The notes beneath the pieces were generated by a model that saw nothing but the letters and a program-made list of their open reading frames with translations, ran no database searches and was not told where the DNA came from. The translations under genes and the position numbers were made by a program. A stretch of DNA of 64,000 nt from a virus. The stretch is from the IMG/VR virus record IMGVR_UViG_3300013132_000048, positions 1 through 64,000 of that record; one strand, 5' to 3'. Positions 21,401-29,824 of this stretch are shown in pieces; position 1 is the stretch's first letter, and every line of letters starts with the position of its first letter.

Positions 21401-22740
21401 ATCCTAATTTGATACTTTCTTACAAATCTCCTTATGCAGTTGCCCGAGCCAACCTATTCACTATAAGAAATAAAATTAATGATGAGGAAAAAACTATTGC
21501 AAATATACTTCACATTCTTTACGTTATTTCTTCCTGGTTACTACAAGGTTCAAGATATGCAACAACATTTTTCAATCAAAATACTCTTTTAACATTTTTA
21601 AAAAACAACAATATAACTACATTAGATCTATTACAAAACCCCACTCAAATTAGAAACAGCGTGTATACTTTAGATTTAATCAAAGAAAAAATACCAAATA
21701 AAACATTTAGCCAGGATTTAGGAACAACATATAATAATGTTATTATTTCAGATATAATTCAGCCAGAAGAAAATAGAGCATTGAATTCACTGCTCCAACA
21801 ATTTGAATATACTGTCAGAAACAAAGCAGATAAAAAAATTAAATTATTAACTGTTGGTGTTCCATCTGGCTTTTCTAAACAACTTTCCGATAGAGTAGAT
21901 ATACGGAATATAAATGAGAGAACTTTTAGAGATAAGCAATTTGATGTAATCTCGGTAAATGTTTATAAGAGAGATGCAAGATTTGATGATTTAGTTTTTA
22001 AACCTCAAAAATTTTTATTTGACATAAGCCTCTATCAAAAAGAAATAGATGTTGTAAATATTAAACCAAGAGCATTGGAAAGTTTTAGAAATTTAATAGG
22101 ACGAGCAACTGTTACAGATTATGAAGATACTAAATCTAAACAGCAAATAAACTATAGGAATATTTCGTTAAATCCTAAATATAATTTTTTAACTAATGAC
22201 CAAAAAAGAGAATTAATCAATAATCACTTAACAAGTTATTTACTGGCATCATATATTAATTTATTAACTGGAATAAGATTTTATGAAGATGAATTCTTAG
22301 AAAAAGAATATACTCAGGGAACTCAAATAAATTCAAAAGTTTTAAGTTTGGTTTATGATTATATTGTAAATGTTATAGGAATACAAATTCCACAGAATCT
22401 AACATTAGAAGAAATGTTGAAATTGCCAAATTTAAATGCAGATGCTAAAGATATTTTAACCCTAGTATCTTATGGTAGTTTTGTATTTGAACCAGAGTAT
22501 ATTAAAGCCTCTGTCATTCAGCCAAAATTATTTGAAAGAATATTTACAATACCTTTAGATATAACTAAATTTGAAATAGATGAAAGTCTGACTATTGCCA
22601 CAGACAGTGGAAGATTAGCATACAGATCAAGCTATATTCAGGAAAAACTTACAAGAGTAAATAATAAAATTTATTTAAAAGAAAATACAGATGGTCTTAT
22701 TTTCGAAGATTATTTTATAACAATTGAAGCAGGATTCTAA
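18478..22740 (+). CDS. Very large virion protein of unknown family
   Basis: At 1420 aa this is the longest protein in the window. The first 90 residues are Ser/Gly/Pro/Thr-rich (RFGSGGTGVGSFSGAS) and likely disordered. The centre has helical segments (SPREEKIKEIQNKINEIR at about 226-243) and the rest is mixed alpha/beta with many Asn and Ser. No transmembrane segments or tape-measure-like hydrophobic repeats are evident. It overlaps the next gene by one base (TAATG). It may be a baseplate-ring or tail-fibre-network component. I do not recognise its family. Confidence 0.65.
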   Translation: MTPRFGIPLRNDSTLSLGGLSTQPRSATTSTSEDRSRFGSGGTGVGSFSGASTNPGSIPNILPGSPFLQTNPAVQLLRPLFPFRNIKTYDIDNLSVAQTTIINGQFEPIAKNGISPLRPEILSVIDFLPIYTGDSSSRAENFFLTKNTTPAGDLIDLQYQASNLRQETLVRMMSNIEKAAVKNTNNSITQSSKITTSQALIYPKLLKGNSKKTPVNITENSSRARLSPREEKIKEIQNKINEIRTEYDQTIRDLDSTVSFFSNALSTIEIVKKSLNLKTIPSNLYNRNFLSLDRFFEKKMQYNLAKFSSFSDTKIILQLLSDFRSILETYSFSLLDIKDDDRVSDTSPIKIDQSYTISKSFNFNISTLRSSSRVINATEPNFFNSFINSLPENPDDRIKILTTLISKEYRVSKGLGQKNIQLTLAGRFNAQPNGNPFDNIIGEVGSNIFEKPEGTNSLSSLLYVTDLGGGMILPFESKYIDSEEQRQVYVPGSNYFVDSIINVNQNTPAFNTKPYTDYVTKFNTLVNSARGIIEDIFDFDNPTSPLISTKINDSFLNAIKNNLSTLTDLNLTRNLNLNQVIVSALFKLANRDPQLKNLLFQYLCLAGITANKLTVRSEKREIYNLLANDLVSTTNLTAAAATGIVRKLNDNEVAGNLSVILGLIARQIEDRVFTITNIVPPSYASTFDFSETEGLRRPGIRAFTNDGLNTAISRRSFSPNTFDTTTSSVSSVNNFTKIKFQKGKIYRALIHETLNPGSGTTNFIQEFIKISDSLQDAAVSQGTNSYLLDDGTRRTRYNYLSTSTQLLMIFEIFASYINKYVYCTYERSDNLLEGMLTVDNFGNKNTLYAVNEILALPVTPITKDDISNKIQKSNFIDLSTKRNLDLSFLQQGRNPTLRTGLDTRFGTISTIAGNNSSQRNSPNTSTSANISNQVSREVQNAFDSSGDVNELISSNYQEASSLANISTYIVQNSLNPNLILSYKSPYAVARANLFTIRNKINDEEKTIANILHILYVISSWLLQGSRYATTFFNQNTLLTFLKNNNITTLDLLQNPTQIRNSVYTLDLIKEKIPNKTFSQDLGTTYNNVIISDIIQPEENRALNSLLQQFEYTVRNKADKKIKLLTVGVPSGFSKQLSDRVDIRNINERTFRDKQFDVISVNVYKRDARFDDLVFKPQKFLFDISLYQKEIDVVNIKPRALESFRNLIGRATVTDYEDTKSKQQINYRNISLNPKYNFLTNDQKRELINNHLTSYLLASYINLLTGIRFYEDEFLEKEYTQGTQINSKVLSLVYDYIVNVIGIQIPQNLTLEEMLKLPNLNADAKDILTLVSYGSFVFEPEYIKASVIQPKLFERIFTIPLDITKFEIDESLTIATDSGRLAYRSSYIQEKLTRVNNKIYLKENTDGLIFEDYFITIEAGF

Positions 22741-24566
22741 TGGCTCAAACATTACCGTCAAAAAGAGCAATTGTTGTTGATGCGCCTGAAGTACCCAAGT
22801 TCATAGGTGAATTTGTTTATAATTTCTTTACAAAGGATGAAAGACTAAATGATTCTGGAAATGAAACTATAGAAGGATTGCGTGAACGTCCTTCTGAGAA
22901 TTTAAACTCTGTTGTTTTAGATTCCATTAATTTTAAAAGATTTATCCCTAGATTAGTTAGATTCGAATGGAAAAGTGTTCCATATGGAAATCGACCAGAT
23001 CTAGCTATTAATATTTCAATAAAAAGAAATATAAATAAGATTCACAGCGAAGAAAATTTTATTTCTGACGAATACACAAATATTTCTTTTCAAGACAATG
23101 GACAAGATCAAAAGCTTCAATATTTTATTAAAAGACAACTTTCTGAAATTATTGCAGATCAAAACAACGTAGATTCAGCTTTGAATCCTAGCAAAGCAGC
23201 CCAAAGACAAAAATTAATAGATGGATCACAACTAGATATAGTTAAATTTATAAATGATAACACTTCAGATTTAATTGATGGAAATTTTTTAGCTAAAGCA
23301 TTCGTACAGATGAGAAATAATGGTATTTTATTTCTAAATAATTCTGGACCGGGCGTAGATGCACTGTCAAAACAAATAGAAAATAGAACAAGAGGCGTAA
23401 AAGTTCGTGCTCAATTAAATAATAAGTTTGTTAACTCGATACTAAAAACTTCTCAAAATAATACAATATCCCTGTTTAAAGATGAATTACAGCCAATTTT
23501 AGAGGAAACAAAAAATATTCAAGAAAAAGCTCTGACAGAAAAAGATTCTTCAATGCTAAACGGATCAGATTATGATTTTGAATTTTATGATTTCCTTGAC
23601 TTTAGATCTGGTATAGATCCTAATGCTTTTGATTCTACAGTACAAGTAGTTGGGTATATTATAGAGAAAAAAGAATATTTTTCTGATGGTACTTCAATAG
23701 ATAGAGAACCAATAGTTGTTGAAAATAAAAATGCTTCCACAACCGCAGATATTAAAATCAAATACGGAACTACCTACGGATACAAAATAAAAAGTGTAGT
23801 TTATGTTGAAATAGCTGTTGAAGATAGTGAGTTTAATTCCGTTGCTGCTTTATCTTTTCTCGTTTCTTCAAAACCAAGCAATGAAATAATTGTTAAAACT
23901 GAAGAATTTGTAGCACCACCTGAAGTAGCAGATTTTAAAGTAGGCTGGGATTCTTTTAGACAGGCTGCAAGATTAACCTGGTCTTTTCCTCCAAATCCTC
24001 AAAGAGATATAAAATATTTCCAAATTTTTAGAAGAAGCAGAATTGAAGAACCATTTGAATTATTAAAAATGTATGATTTCAACGATAGCTCAGTTCCACT
24101 AGTACTACCAGAAACTCCAAATAGAGAACTAGTAGAAAAATTAACTTCTCCAAAAAGTTATTATTTAGATGCAGAATTTACAAAAGATTCACGATTTATA
24201 TATACAGTATGTGCAATAGACGCACATGGCTATAGTTCAAATTATAGCATTCAATTTGAATGTTACTTTGATAAATTTGCAAATAAAATTATTATTAAAC
24301 CAATTTCTTTAGCAGGAGCACCTAAAGTTTATCCAAATGCATATTTGTTAAGAGATACATTCGTAGACACAATCAGAGATAGTAATCATAAAAATTTAGA
24401 AATTGTTTTCAATCCTGAATTCATGACTGTTTTGGACACAAATTCAAATAATTTAAATGTATTAAAAACAGATGCCGATTCCTCGTATCAACTACAACTC
24501 ATAAATGTAGATTTGCAAACGCAAGAAAATATTAAAATTAATTTAATTAACAATAGAAGATCTTAA
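22740..24566 (+). CDS. Virion protein with FN3-like domain
   Basis: A 608-aa protein whose ATG overlaps the last base of the preceding stop codon, implying coupled translation. A fibronectin type III-like domain spans about 395-510: PEVADFKVGWDSF, AARLTWSFPP, KYFQIFRRS and FIYTVCAIDAHGYSS in the expected order of strands. The preceding region has a second Ig-like pattern (GTTYGYKIKSVVYVEIA). It ends 3 bases before a convergent minus-strand endonuclease gene, so the tail operon is interrupted directly after it. A structural, possibly surface-exposed role is inferred. Confidence 0.65.
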   Translation: MAQTLPSKRAIVVDAPEVPKFIGEFVYNFFTKDERLNDSGNETIEGLRERPSENLNSVVLDSINFKRFIPRLVRFEWKSVPYGNRPDLAINISIKRNINKIHSEENFISDEYTNISFQDNGQDQKLQYFIKRQLSEIIADQNNVDSALNPSKAAQRQKLIDGSQLDIVKFINDNTSDLIDGNFLAKAFVQMRNNGILFLNNSGPGVDALSKQIENRTRGVKVRAQLNNKFVNSILKTSQNNTISLFKDELQPILEETKNIQEKALTEKDSSMLNGSDYDFEFYDFLDFRSGIDPNAFDSTVQVVGYIIEKKEYFSDGTSIDREPIVVENKNASTTADIKIKYGTTYGYKIKSVVYVEIAVEDSEFNSVAALSFLVSSKPSNEIIVKTEEFVAPPEVADFKVGWDSFRQAARLTWSFPPNPQRDIKYFQIFRRSRIEEPFELLKMYDFNDSSVPLVLPETPNRELVEKLTSPKSYYLDAEFTKDSRFIYTVCAIDAHGYSSNYSIQFECYFDKFANKIIIKPISLAGAPKVYPNAYLLRDTFVDTIRDSNHKNLEIVFNPEFMTVLDTNSNNLNVLKTDADSSYQLQLINVDLQTQENIKINLINNRRS

Positions 24567-24569
24567 AAA

Positions 24570-26222
24570 TTATAAGGTCTTTATATACAATCTTTGACCG
24601 GCATCATAAATTCTTTCCCAGCCTAACTCTTCAGAGTATTCTTTCTCTGTTAATTTCCTGCTATCCATATTTGCTCTGCAACGAAGCCGGTTGTAAGTCT
24701 TAGTATAGTCAGTCCATTTCCATCCTAATGTGTCTCTAGTGGCTCTAAAACCTTTTTCTTCTAAATGTTTGCCTAATCCATAGCGTAAGTCCACCCAGTT
24801 GTGTATCTCGCTTACATTCGAATATAGGAAATTATTTTCAAGATACTTCAATAGTTTAGAAAATCCGCCAACTACAGATGTAGTAGTTTGCGAACAAAAT
24901 CTTTCTATTTTGCAGATATTGCTTTTTTGTTTATACGATAATATCGAAACAAGTTTGCCATTAAATTTTAATCCTAAATGTTTTGCATTTGTTGTTCCCA
25001 TTAAATGATTTTGTTCAAGAAACAGATCAGCATCTTCTTGTGTAATAAGGCATAGTTCACATTTTCTTGCATATATTTTATATTGTGTTTTACCTAGAGC
25101 ATTATCAATAATAGACTGGACGATTGCAGTTTTATTTTTTATTTCATCTTCTCTAAATTGAAAAATTCTTAAATTTAATTCTTCAAAATCTTTTCTAAGA
25201 TTGAAATGATATTCTTTTTCTTTTTGTACGTCTGAGTGCCAATAGAGTCCATCCACATTTACAAATATGTTTTCTGATAATTTAAAATCTGGTTTGTATG
25301 GTTTTGCAAGCTGCTCTATTTTTTTATTATAATGTTTGCTGTTAAAAACACTCTCAGAATAAATTTCTAACGATGTCTTTTTTTCATCAAATTGTGAAAG
25401 TATTTTTTCTAGTTGTTCTTTTTTAATCTCATTTTCCCCTATGAAATGTTTTAATATCCAACCATAAGAAGGCTTGATACCAGATTGAGATTTATACCAT
25501 TCTTTAATAGTTGTATTTTCACCAGTGATAATTTTAGTAGGTTTTAGCCAAGAATTAGTTGTGCCATATCTTTCAATCATTGTTTGATTTTTTTTATCAA
25601 CAACACCAGACAGAGCAAATGGATGCTCAACATTATATTTTTCTAAGAATGTATTTTTTTTACGATTTTTTATCGTTTCATTTTTACTAGGATGTTCGAC
25701 ATTATATTTTTCCATACTAGTATTTTTAAATTTTTCTTTTACTTCTATGGATTGCATATGATGTGCAACGCCAAAATGTCTGATAGTAGTTTCTCTTTTT
25801 TTATTTTTTATTTCTTCTAATTGGGATACATGCTCTACCCCATATTTTTCTTTTAATTTAGTTGAAATTTTTTCTTTTATTTCTTTTGATTTAAATGGAT
25901 TATCAGCACCATATTTCTTTACTAATGTTTTTTTAACTTTTTCTTGAATTTTTTTTGCTGTATCGGTATCACCATGTAGCGAACAATTATTGCCATATTT
26001 TTCTATATTTGTATTTTTTCTATTTTCTACAGATCTTGCGGGATGACATGATTTTTGCACATAAACATTTTTTGGTATAGCCCAAAACCAATCTTTAACA
26101 ATCTTATCCCAAAATTTAGATTTTTCTTTCCATCCGTTGTATTCATCTTCACATAAAACAATATCAGTTCTTCCTTGTAACTGGAAACGTTCTAGTGCTT
26201 TTTCATAACTTATTTTTTTCAC
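24570..26222 (-). CDS. Free-standing homing-type endonuclease (KYG repeats plus Vsr-like nuclease)
   Basis: About 550 aa from a GTG at 26222, preceded by AGGTATATA; an in-frame ATG at 26324 would add 34 hydrophobic residues and run into the neighbouring gene's ribosome site, so GTG is preferred. Residues about 71-245 hold seven copies of a roughly 28-residue unit with the core KYGVEHP or variants (IEKYGNN, VKKYGAD, KEKYGVEH, EKYNVEHP twice). Residues about 300-385 form a Vsr/PD-(D/E)XK-like nuclease (YKPDFKL, VNVDGLYWHSD, FQFREDEIKNK). Such repeat proteins are widespread phage mobile endonucleases. The gene is antisense inside the tail operon, with about 3 bases to the left-hand tail gene. 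The repeats probably bind DNA (inference). Confidence 0.75.
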   Translation of the reverse strand: MKKISYEKALERFQLQGRTDIVLCEDEYNGWKEKSKFWDKIVKDWFWAIPKNVYVQKSCHPARSVENRKNTNIEKYGNNCSLHGDTDTAKKIQEKVKKTLVKKYGADNPFKSKEIKEKISTKLKEKYGVEHVSQLEEIKNKKRETTIRHFGVAHHMQSIEVKEKFKNTSMEKYNVEHPSKNETIKNRKKNTFLEKYNVEHPFALSGVVDKKNQTMIERYGTTNSWLKPTKIITGENTTIKEWYKSQSGIKPSYGWILKHFIGENEIKKEQLEKILSQFDEKKTSLEIYSESVFNSKHYNKKIEQLAKPYKPDFKLSENIFVNVDGLYWHSDVQKEKEYHFNLRKDFEELNLRIFQFREDEIKNKTAIVQSIIDNALGKTQYKIYARKCELCLITQEDADLFLEQNHLMGTTNAKHLGLKFNGKLVSILSYKQKSNICKIERFCSQTTTSVVGGFSKLLKYLENNFLYSNVSEIHNWVDLRYGLGKHLEEKGFRATRDTLGWKWTDYTKTYNRLRCRANMDSRKLTEKEYSEELGWERIYDAGQRLYIKTL

Positions 26223-26327
26223 TATATACCTATACAAAATGTTCAAAATTAAAAATTCTTCATACTTAATGAAATAGAATGTTGTACCATAATTATACAA
26301 CAGGATTATTGCAAAGGATAACAAACA

Positions 26328-27041
26328 GTGGGATTTTTACAAGGCGATACCAATAACATTATTTTAGATGCAGTTCTAACAGATCAAGGTAGACAATTTC
26401 TTTCCCGAAATGATGGAAGTTTTAGCATAGTAAAATTTGCCCTTGGGGATGATGAAGTTGACTATTCTATTATTCAAAAATATGGACGAACTGTAGGAAA
26501 AGAAAAGATTGAAAAAAATACCCCAATTTTTGAAGCTCTTACAAACGGATCATTAGCTCAAAAATATCGCTGTATTTCTGTATCAAATCCAAATCTTATT
26601 CGTTTGCCAAATATTACTTTTACTGGCGAAGGAGTAGATTTAACAAACAATATTCTTTCAATTGGAAATACGACACAAAAAAGACGTACAATTACGGTAT
26701 CTCAAGATATACAAAATGAAACAAGTATCGATGTTGAATTACGAGATCAATCATTTATTGTTGAAATGAATAACCAATTCCTACAAGTTATTGGAACTGC
26801 GCCAGATAATATCGATGGTCAACAAAAAGCAACTTATATTATTGCTCGGGATGCTGGAGAAACCTCTCTCGGAGGCTCAAAACTTACTATTACTATTGCT
26901 ACCAAGTCTATCACAGAAAGTCAATTCCAAGTTTATGGCGCAGCATTCAACAAAAATTTAATAACAACTTACGTAAAAGTTTCCGGCGTCCAATCTGGTG
27001 CCGTATTAGAATTCCAAACTCAAATTAATAAAACAATTTGA
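26328..27041 (+). CDS. Virion protein with the shared N-terminal motif
   Basis: A 237-aa protein starting at GTG 26328 with an AAAGGAT ribosome site about 9 bases upstream; no in-frame ATG fits. The start region (IILDAVLTDQGRQFL, FALGDDEVDY) matches the layout of the 15050 product, and the rest is beta-rich with no catalytic motif. This LD-x-x-x-T-x-x-G-R plus GDDE pattern is one I associate with structural proteins of large phages. The gene lies directly next to the promoter side of the antisense endonuclease at 24570-26222. Confidence 0.65.
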   Translation: MGFLQGDTNNIILDAVLTDQGRQFLSRNDGSFSIVKFALGDDEVDYSIIQKYGRTVGKEKIEKNTPIFEALTNGSLAQKYRCISVSNPNLIRLPNITFTGEGVDLTNNILSIGNTTQKRRTITVSQDIQNETSIDVELRDQSFIVEMNNQFLQVIGTAPDNIDGQQKATYIIARDAGETSLGGSKLTITIATKSITESQFQVYGAAFNKNLITTYVKVSGVQSGAVLEFQTQINKTI

Positions 27042-27089
27042 AATTTTCATAAAAAATAATAATTAGAGTTTAAAGAAAATAGGTAAACC

Positions 27090-28319
27090 GTGGCAATATT
27101 TAAAGAATTCAGCGCCGATGATATTAAAAGTAATCGTTCATATCTAAATCAATTAGTCGATATACTTGGGTCTGATATCTCCAGTTCAGCTACCAGAAGA
27201 CAATATCAGGTTTTCGTTACAGGTGGGCTCGGTCCAGGAGTAACATCATCATTATTTCAAACCGTATTTGATCAAGATTTTACTCTACAAACAGCAAATG
27301 CTGTATTTGATGTTACCTTCGGATTACACGAAGAATCTGCCGTTGTTACAAATACAAATCCATCAATAGATACAAATGGGAAATATATATTTCCTGCATC
27401 ATCACTAATGATGAGAGAAAAAATGGATATTTATCGTCTTTTTGCACAAAATCTTCTTGGAGATTCAACGGCAAAGTTTACAACGCAAGTATCTGGTTCT
27501 ACTCAAAATGAAATAAATGAAGCTTTATTCTTTTGCTTTAAACGTTTATTTGCTCGTGATGCGGTTAAGCGTGAAACGTTTGCAATCAGATTTTTTACAA
27601 CTGCTGCAAACCCAGGTGCTACAGGAGAAAATTTAATTAAAGTTTCATCAACCGGATCAGTAATTGTAACAGATATTAATTCCAGTACAAATAAATTCTT
27701 TGCTGCTGGTGGTCAAGTGTCAACTCTTGTAAATTCTGCTGATGTTAATTATCCTATCGGTTTATTATTCCTAGATAAAGGAATAGTAGTTCTAGATATT
27801 TCAAAAAGTTTTGATTTGGCTGGTCCAATTACTGGTGCATTAAGCAGTGTTCAATTTTCTTCAGGCATACAGGCAAATTTCTCTGGTTCCTTTACTCAAC
27901 TCATGGCGTCAGCGTCAATGGATGATTTCTTGGACCATGTTTGCTCAACAAGATTTACAGGATCTGATGAAACATCAATTACATTCCAAAATATAACTAA
28001 CATTAATAGTACATTGTTCTTTTGCCGATCAGCAGCAGATGAATTCAATTACTCATCTAATCCAACATTCGTAGATGCAAATAATAGAATTGTTGTAATA
28101 GATGAAGGTCAAGAAGAAATTCAAAGAACATTCACGTTTGTCAGTAGCATTGGATTATATGACGCTAATGATAATCTTTTAGCAGTTGCTAAAGTTAGCC
28201 GCCCGGTTCTCAAGGACGATGAAAGGGATTTAACATTCAAAGTCAGACTCGATTTTGCAAAAATAAGAAAAACAAAAGATATTCTTAAAAAGAAAATAAA
28301 GTTTTCAACAAAAAAATAA
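27090..28319 (+). CDS. Virion protein with shared C-terminal 'KVRLDF' motif
   Basis: A 409-aa protein starting at GTG 27090 with AGGT 9 bases upstream. The middle is Ser/Thr/Ala/Phe-rich. Near the C-terminus it has YDANDNLLAVAKVSRPV followed by LTFKVRLDF, which matches the end of the 29825 product (HDDNLNVIARTNIAQPI then FKYKMDF). Here the motif is followed by a basic tail ending KKKIKFSTKK. The shared ending suggests a common docking domain among virion proteins. It is flanked on both sides by mobile endonuclease genes. Confidence 0.65.
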   Translation: MAIFKEFSADDIKSNRSYLNQLVDILGSDISSSATRRQYQVFVTGGLGPGVTSSLFQTVFDQDFTLQTANAVFDVTFGLHEESAVVTNTNPSIDTNGKYIFPASSLMMREKMDIYRLFAQNLLGDSTAKFTTQVSGSTQNEINEALFFCFKRLFARDAVKRETFAIRFFTTAANPGATGENLIKVSSTGSVIVTDINSSTNKFFAAGGQVSTLVNSADVNYPIGLLFLDKGIVVLDISKSFDLAGPITGALSSVQFSSGIQANFSGSFTQLMASASMDDFLDHVCSTRFTGSDETSITFQNITNINSTLFFCRSAADEFNYSSNPTFVDANNRIVVIDEGQEEIQRTFTFVSSIGLYDANDNLLAVAKVSRPVLKDDERDLTFKVRLDFAKIRKTKDILKKKIKFSTKK

Positions 28320-28379
28320 TTTTTATAAACTAAAATCTTCTTATTTTATTATATCTCATATAAGATAAAAAAATTTTTT

Positions 28380-29477
28380 ATGAAAAAATATGATTATATA
28401 TGTATAACATGTAATAATAATTTTCAACACAGAAAATCAAATCGAAAATATTGTTCGATTGAATGTTGCAAAAAAGATAAAAGAGATCGTCGCAAAGCAA
28501 TATGTAAATCTTGCAATAAAGAATTTTTTAAATATTCATCAAATCTTATAATGAAATATTGTTCAAGAATTTGTGCTTCTAAAATTATTGGAGAACAAAA
28601 AACATTAAAAAGCACATTTCAAACAGAATGCACTTGGTGTAAAAAAATTATAAAAAAATGTTTAAGTCGAAAAGGAAAAACAGGAAATTTTTGTTCAATT
28701 ATTTGTGGAGAAGCGTTTAAACGTGGAATTGAACAAAAATATATAATAAAAGCTTGTAAACGATGTAATAAAGAATATGAAACATTATATCGTAAAAAAA
28801 CCGAATATTGTTCACGTAAATGTTCTTCGAATTATCAACCAGGAGAAAAACATAGTGGATATGGCAAGGAAGGTCCAACGAAAGGAATAAAACCTTGGAC
28901 TTACGGTTTGAAAAAAGAAACAGATATAAGAATCTTAAACCTTTCTGAAAAGATAAGAAAAATACATAAAGAACAGTTTGCTTCTGGTTTGCGAAGCAAT
29001 GCTATGGAAAATAATCCAAATTGGGGTAAGAAAAGAGAATCTCGAACAAAAGAACAATTAGAAAATTATTCTAAAGCTGCGATTAAAAGAATAGCAACCA
29101 TGGCAAAAGGAGGATATATTAAAGGATATTATATTAGTGAAAAAGCAATTAAAAGAAAAATGTATTATCGCTCTTCTTATGAATTGCTTTTCATGAAATT
29201 ATCAGACATTGATGATAATGTAATCACATATGAATATGAACCGTTTTATATTAAATATAATATAGGAAAAAGATACCTGCCTGATTTTATTGTTCATTTT
29301 AAAGATGGTTCTAAAACCATAATTGAAATTAAATCTGATTATACTAAAAATTTAAAAAACTTTAAAGAAAAAGAAAAAATTGCAAGAATTTATTGTGAAA
29401 CAAATAATATGATATATAAAATATATACACTAGAAGACATTAAAGAATATGAAAAAAAATTGAAAAATTTAATATGA
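28380..29477 (+). CDS. Zinc-ribbon homing-type endonuclease with PD-(D/E)XK domain
   Basis: A 365-aa protein. The N-terminal 155 residues carry repeated zinc-knuckle-like modules (CITCNNNF with KYCSIEC; CKSCNKEF with KYCSRIC; CTWCKK with FCSIIC; CKRCNKEY with EYCSRKC). Residues about 262-325 form a PD-(D/E)XK nuclease: YRSSYELLFM, YLPDFIVHF, then IIEIKSDY giving the E...D...ExK pattern. It is more AT-rich than the tail genes around it and interrupts them after a 60-base gap, typical of a mobile free-standing endonuclease. Its stop overlaps the start of the next gene (ATGA), so the two may move together. Confidence 0.75.
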   Translation: MKKYDYICITCNNNFQHRKSNRKYCSIECCKKDKRDRRKAICKSCNKEFFKYSSNLIMKYCSRICASKIIGEQKTLKSTFQTECTWCKKIIKKCLSRKGKTGNFCSIICGEAFKRGIEQKYIIKACKRCNKEYETLYRKKTEYCSRKCSSNYQPGEKHSGYGKEGPTKGIKPWTYGLKKETDIRILNLSEKIRKIHKEQFASGLRSNAMENNPNWGKKRESRTKEQLENYSKAAIKRIATMAKGGYIKGYYISEKAIKRKMYYRSSYELLFMKLSDIDDNVITYEYEPFYIKYNIGKRYLPDFIVHFKDGSKTIIEIKSDYTKNLKNFKEKEKIARIYCETNNMIYKIYTLEDIKEYEKKLKNLI

Positions 29478-29812
29478 AAAATCAAAAAATAAAAATCGGA
29501 GCAAGAATATACAATATTTCAATAGAAACATCAGAAGAAAATTCTGTATTTAAAGAGCATGAAGATGCATATGGATATATTGAATATCCTACATCTGAAA
29601 TACATATCCGATCTAATTTAGAAAAAACTTTTCAAAAAGAAATATTGATTCATGAAATTTTACATGGATTATTAGACAATACTGGTATTGCTGAAATTAA
29701 TACAGATAAAATAACAGAGGCATTGGCTCCTCGCATATATGCATTTTTAGTAGATAATCCAGATTTTCAAAAAAAACTTTTACAATTTGAAAAAGAAGAT
29801 GACAATACTTAA
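29474..29812 (+). CDS. Small HExxH zinc metallopeptidase-like protein
   Basis: A 112-aa protein with HEILH at residues 60-64, the zinc-binding HExxH signature, preceded by a strand-rich IHIRSNLE and FQKEILI helix as in small ImmA/IrrE- or SprT-like phage zincins. No signal peptide or membrane segment is seen. Translation is probably coupled to the upstream endonuclease through an ATGA overlap. Possible roles include cleavage of a host regulator or a virion precursor; neither is supported beyond the motif. A third zinc ligand is not certain from sequence. Confidence 0.6.
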   Translation: MKNQKIKIGARIYNISIETSEENSVFKEHEDAYGYIEYPTSEIHIRSNLEKTFQKEILIHEILHGLLDNTGIAEINTDKITEALAPRIYAFLVDNPDFQKKLLQFEKEDDNT

Positions 29813-29824
29813 TATACACGTATT

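Noticed and set aside
25560-26040. Direct repeats in DNA of the antisense gene considered as a CRISPR-like array
   Set aside because: The periodicity is in codons for the KYG protein repeats, spacing and sequence vary, and the frame is uninterrupted, so it is a coding repeat.
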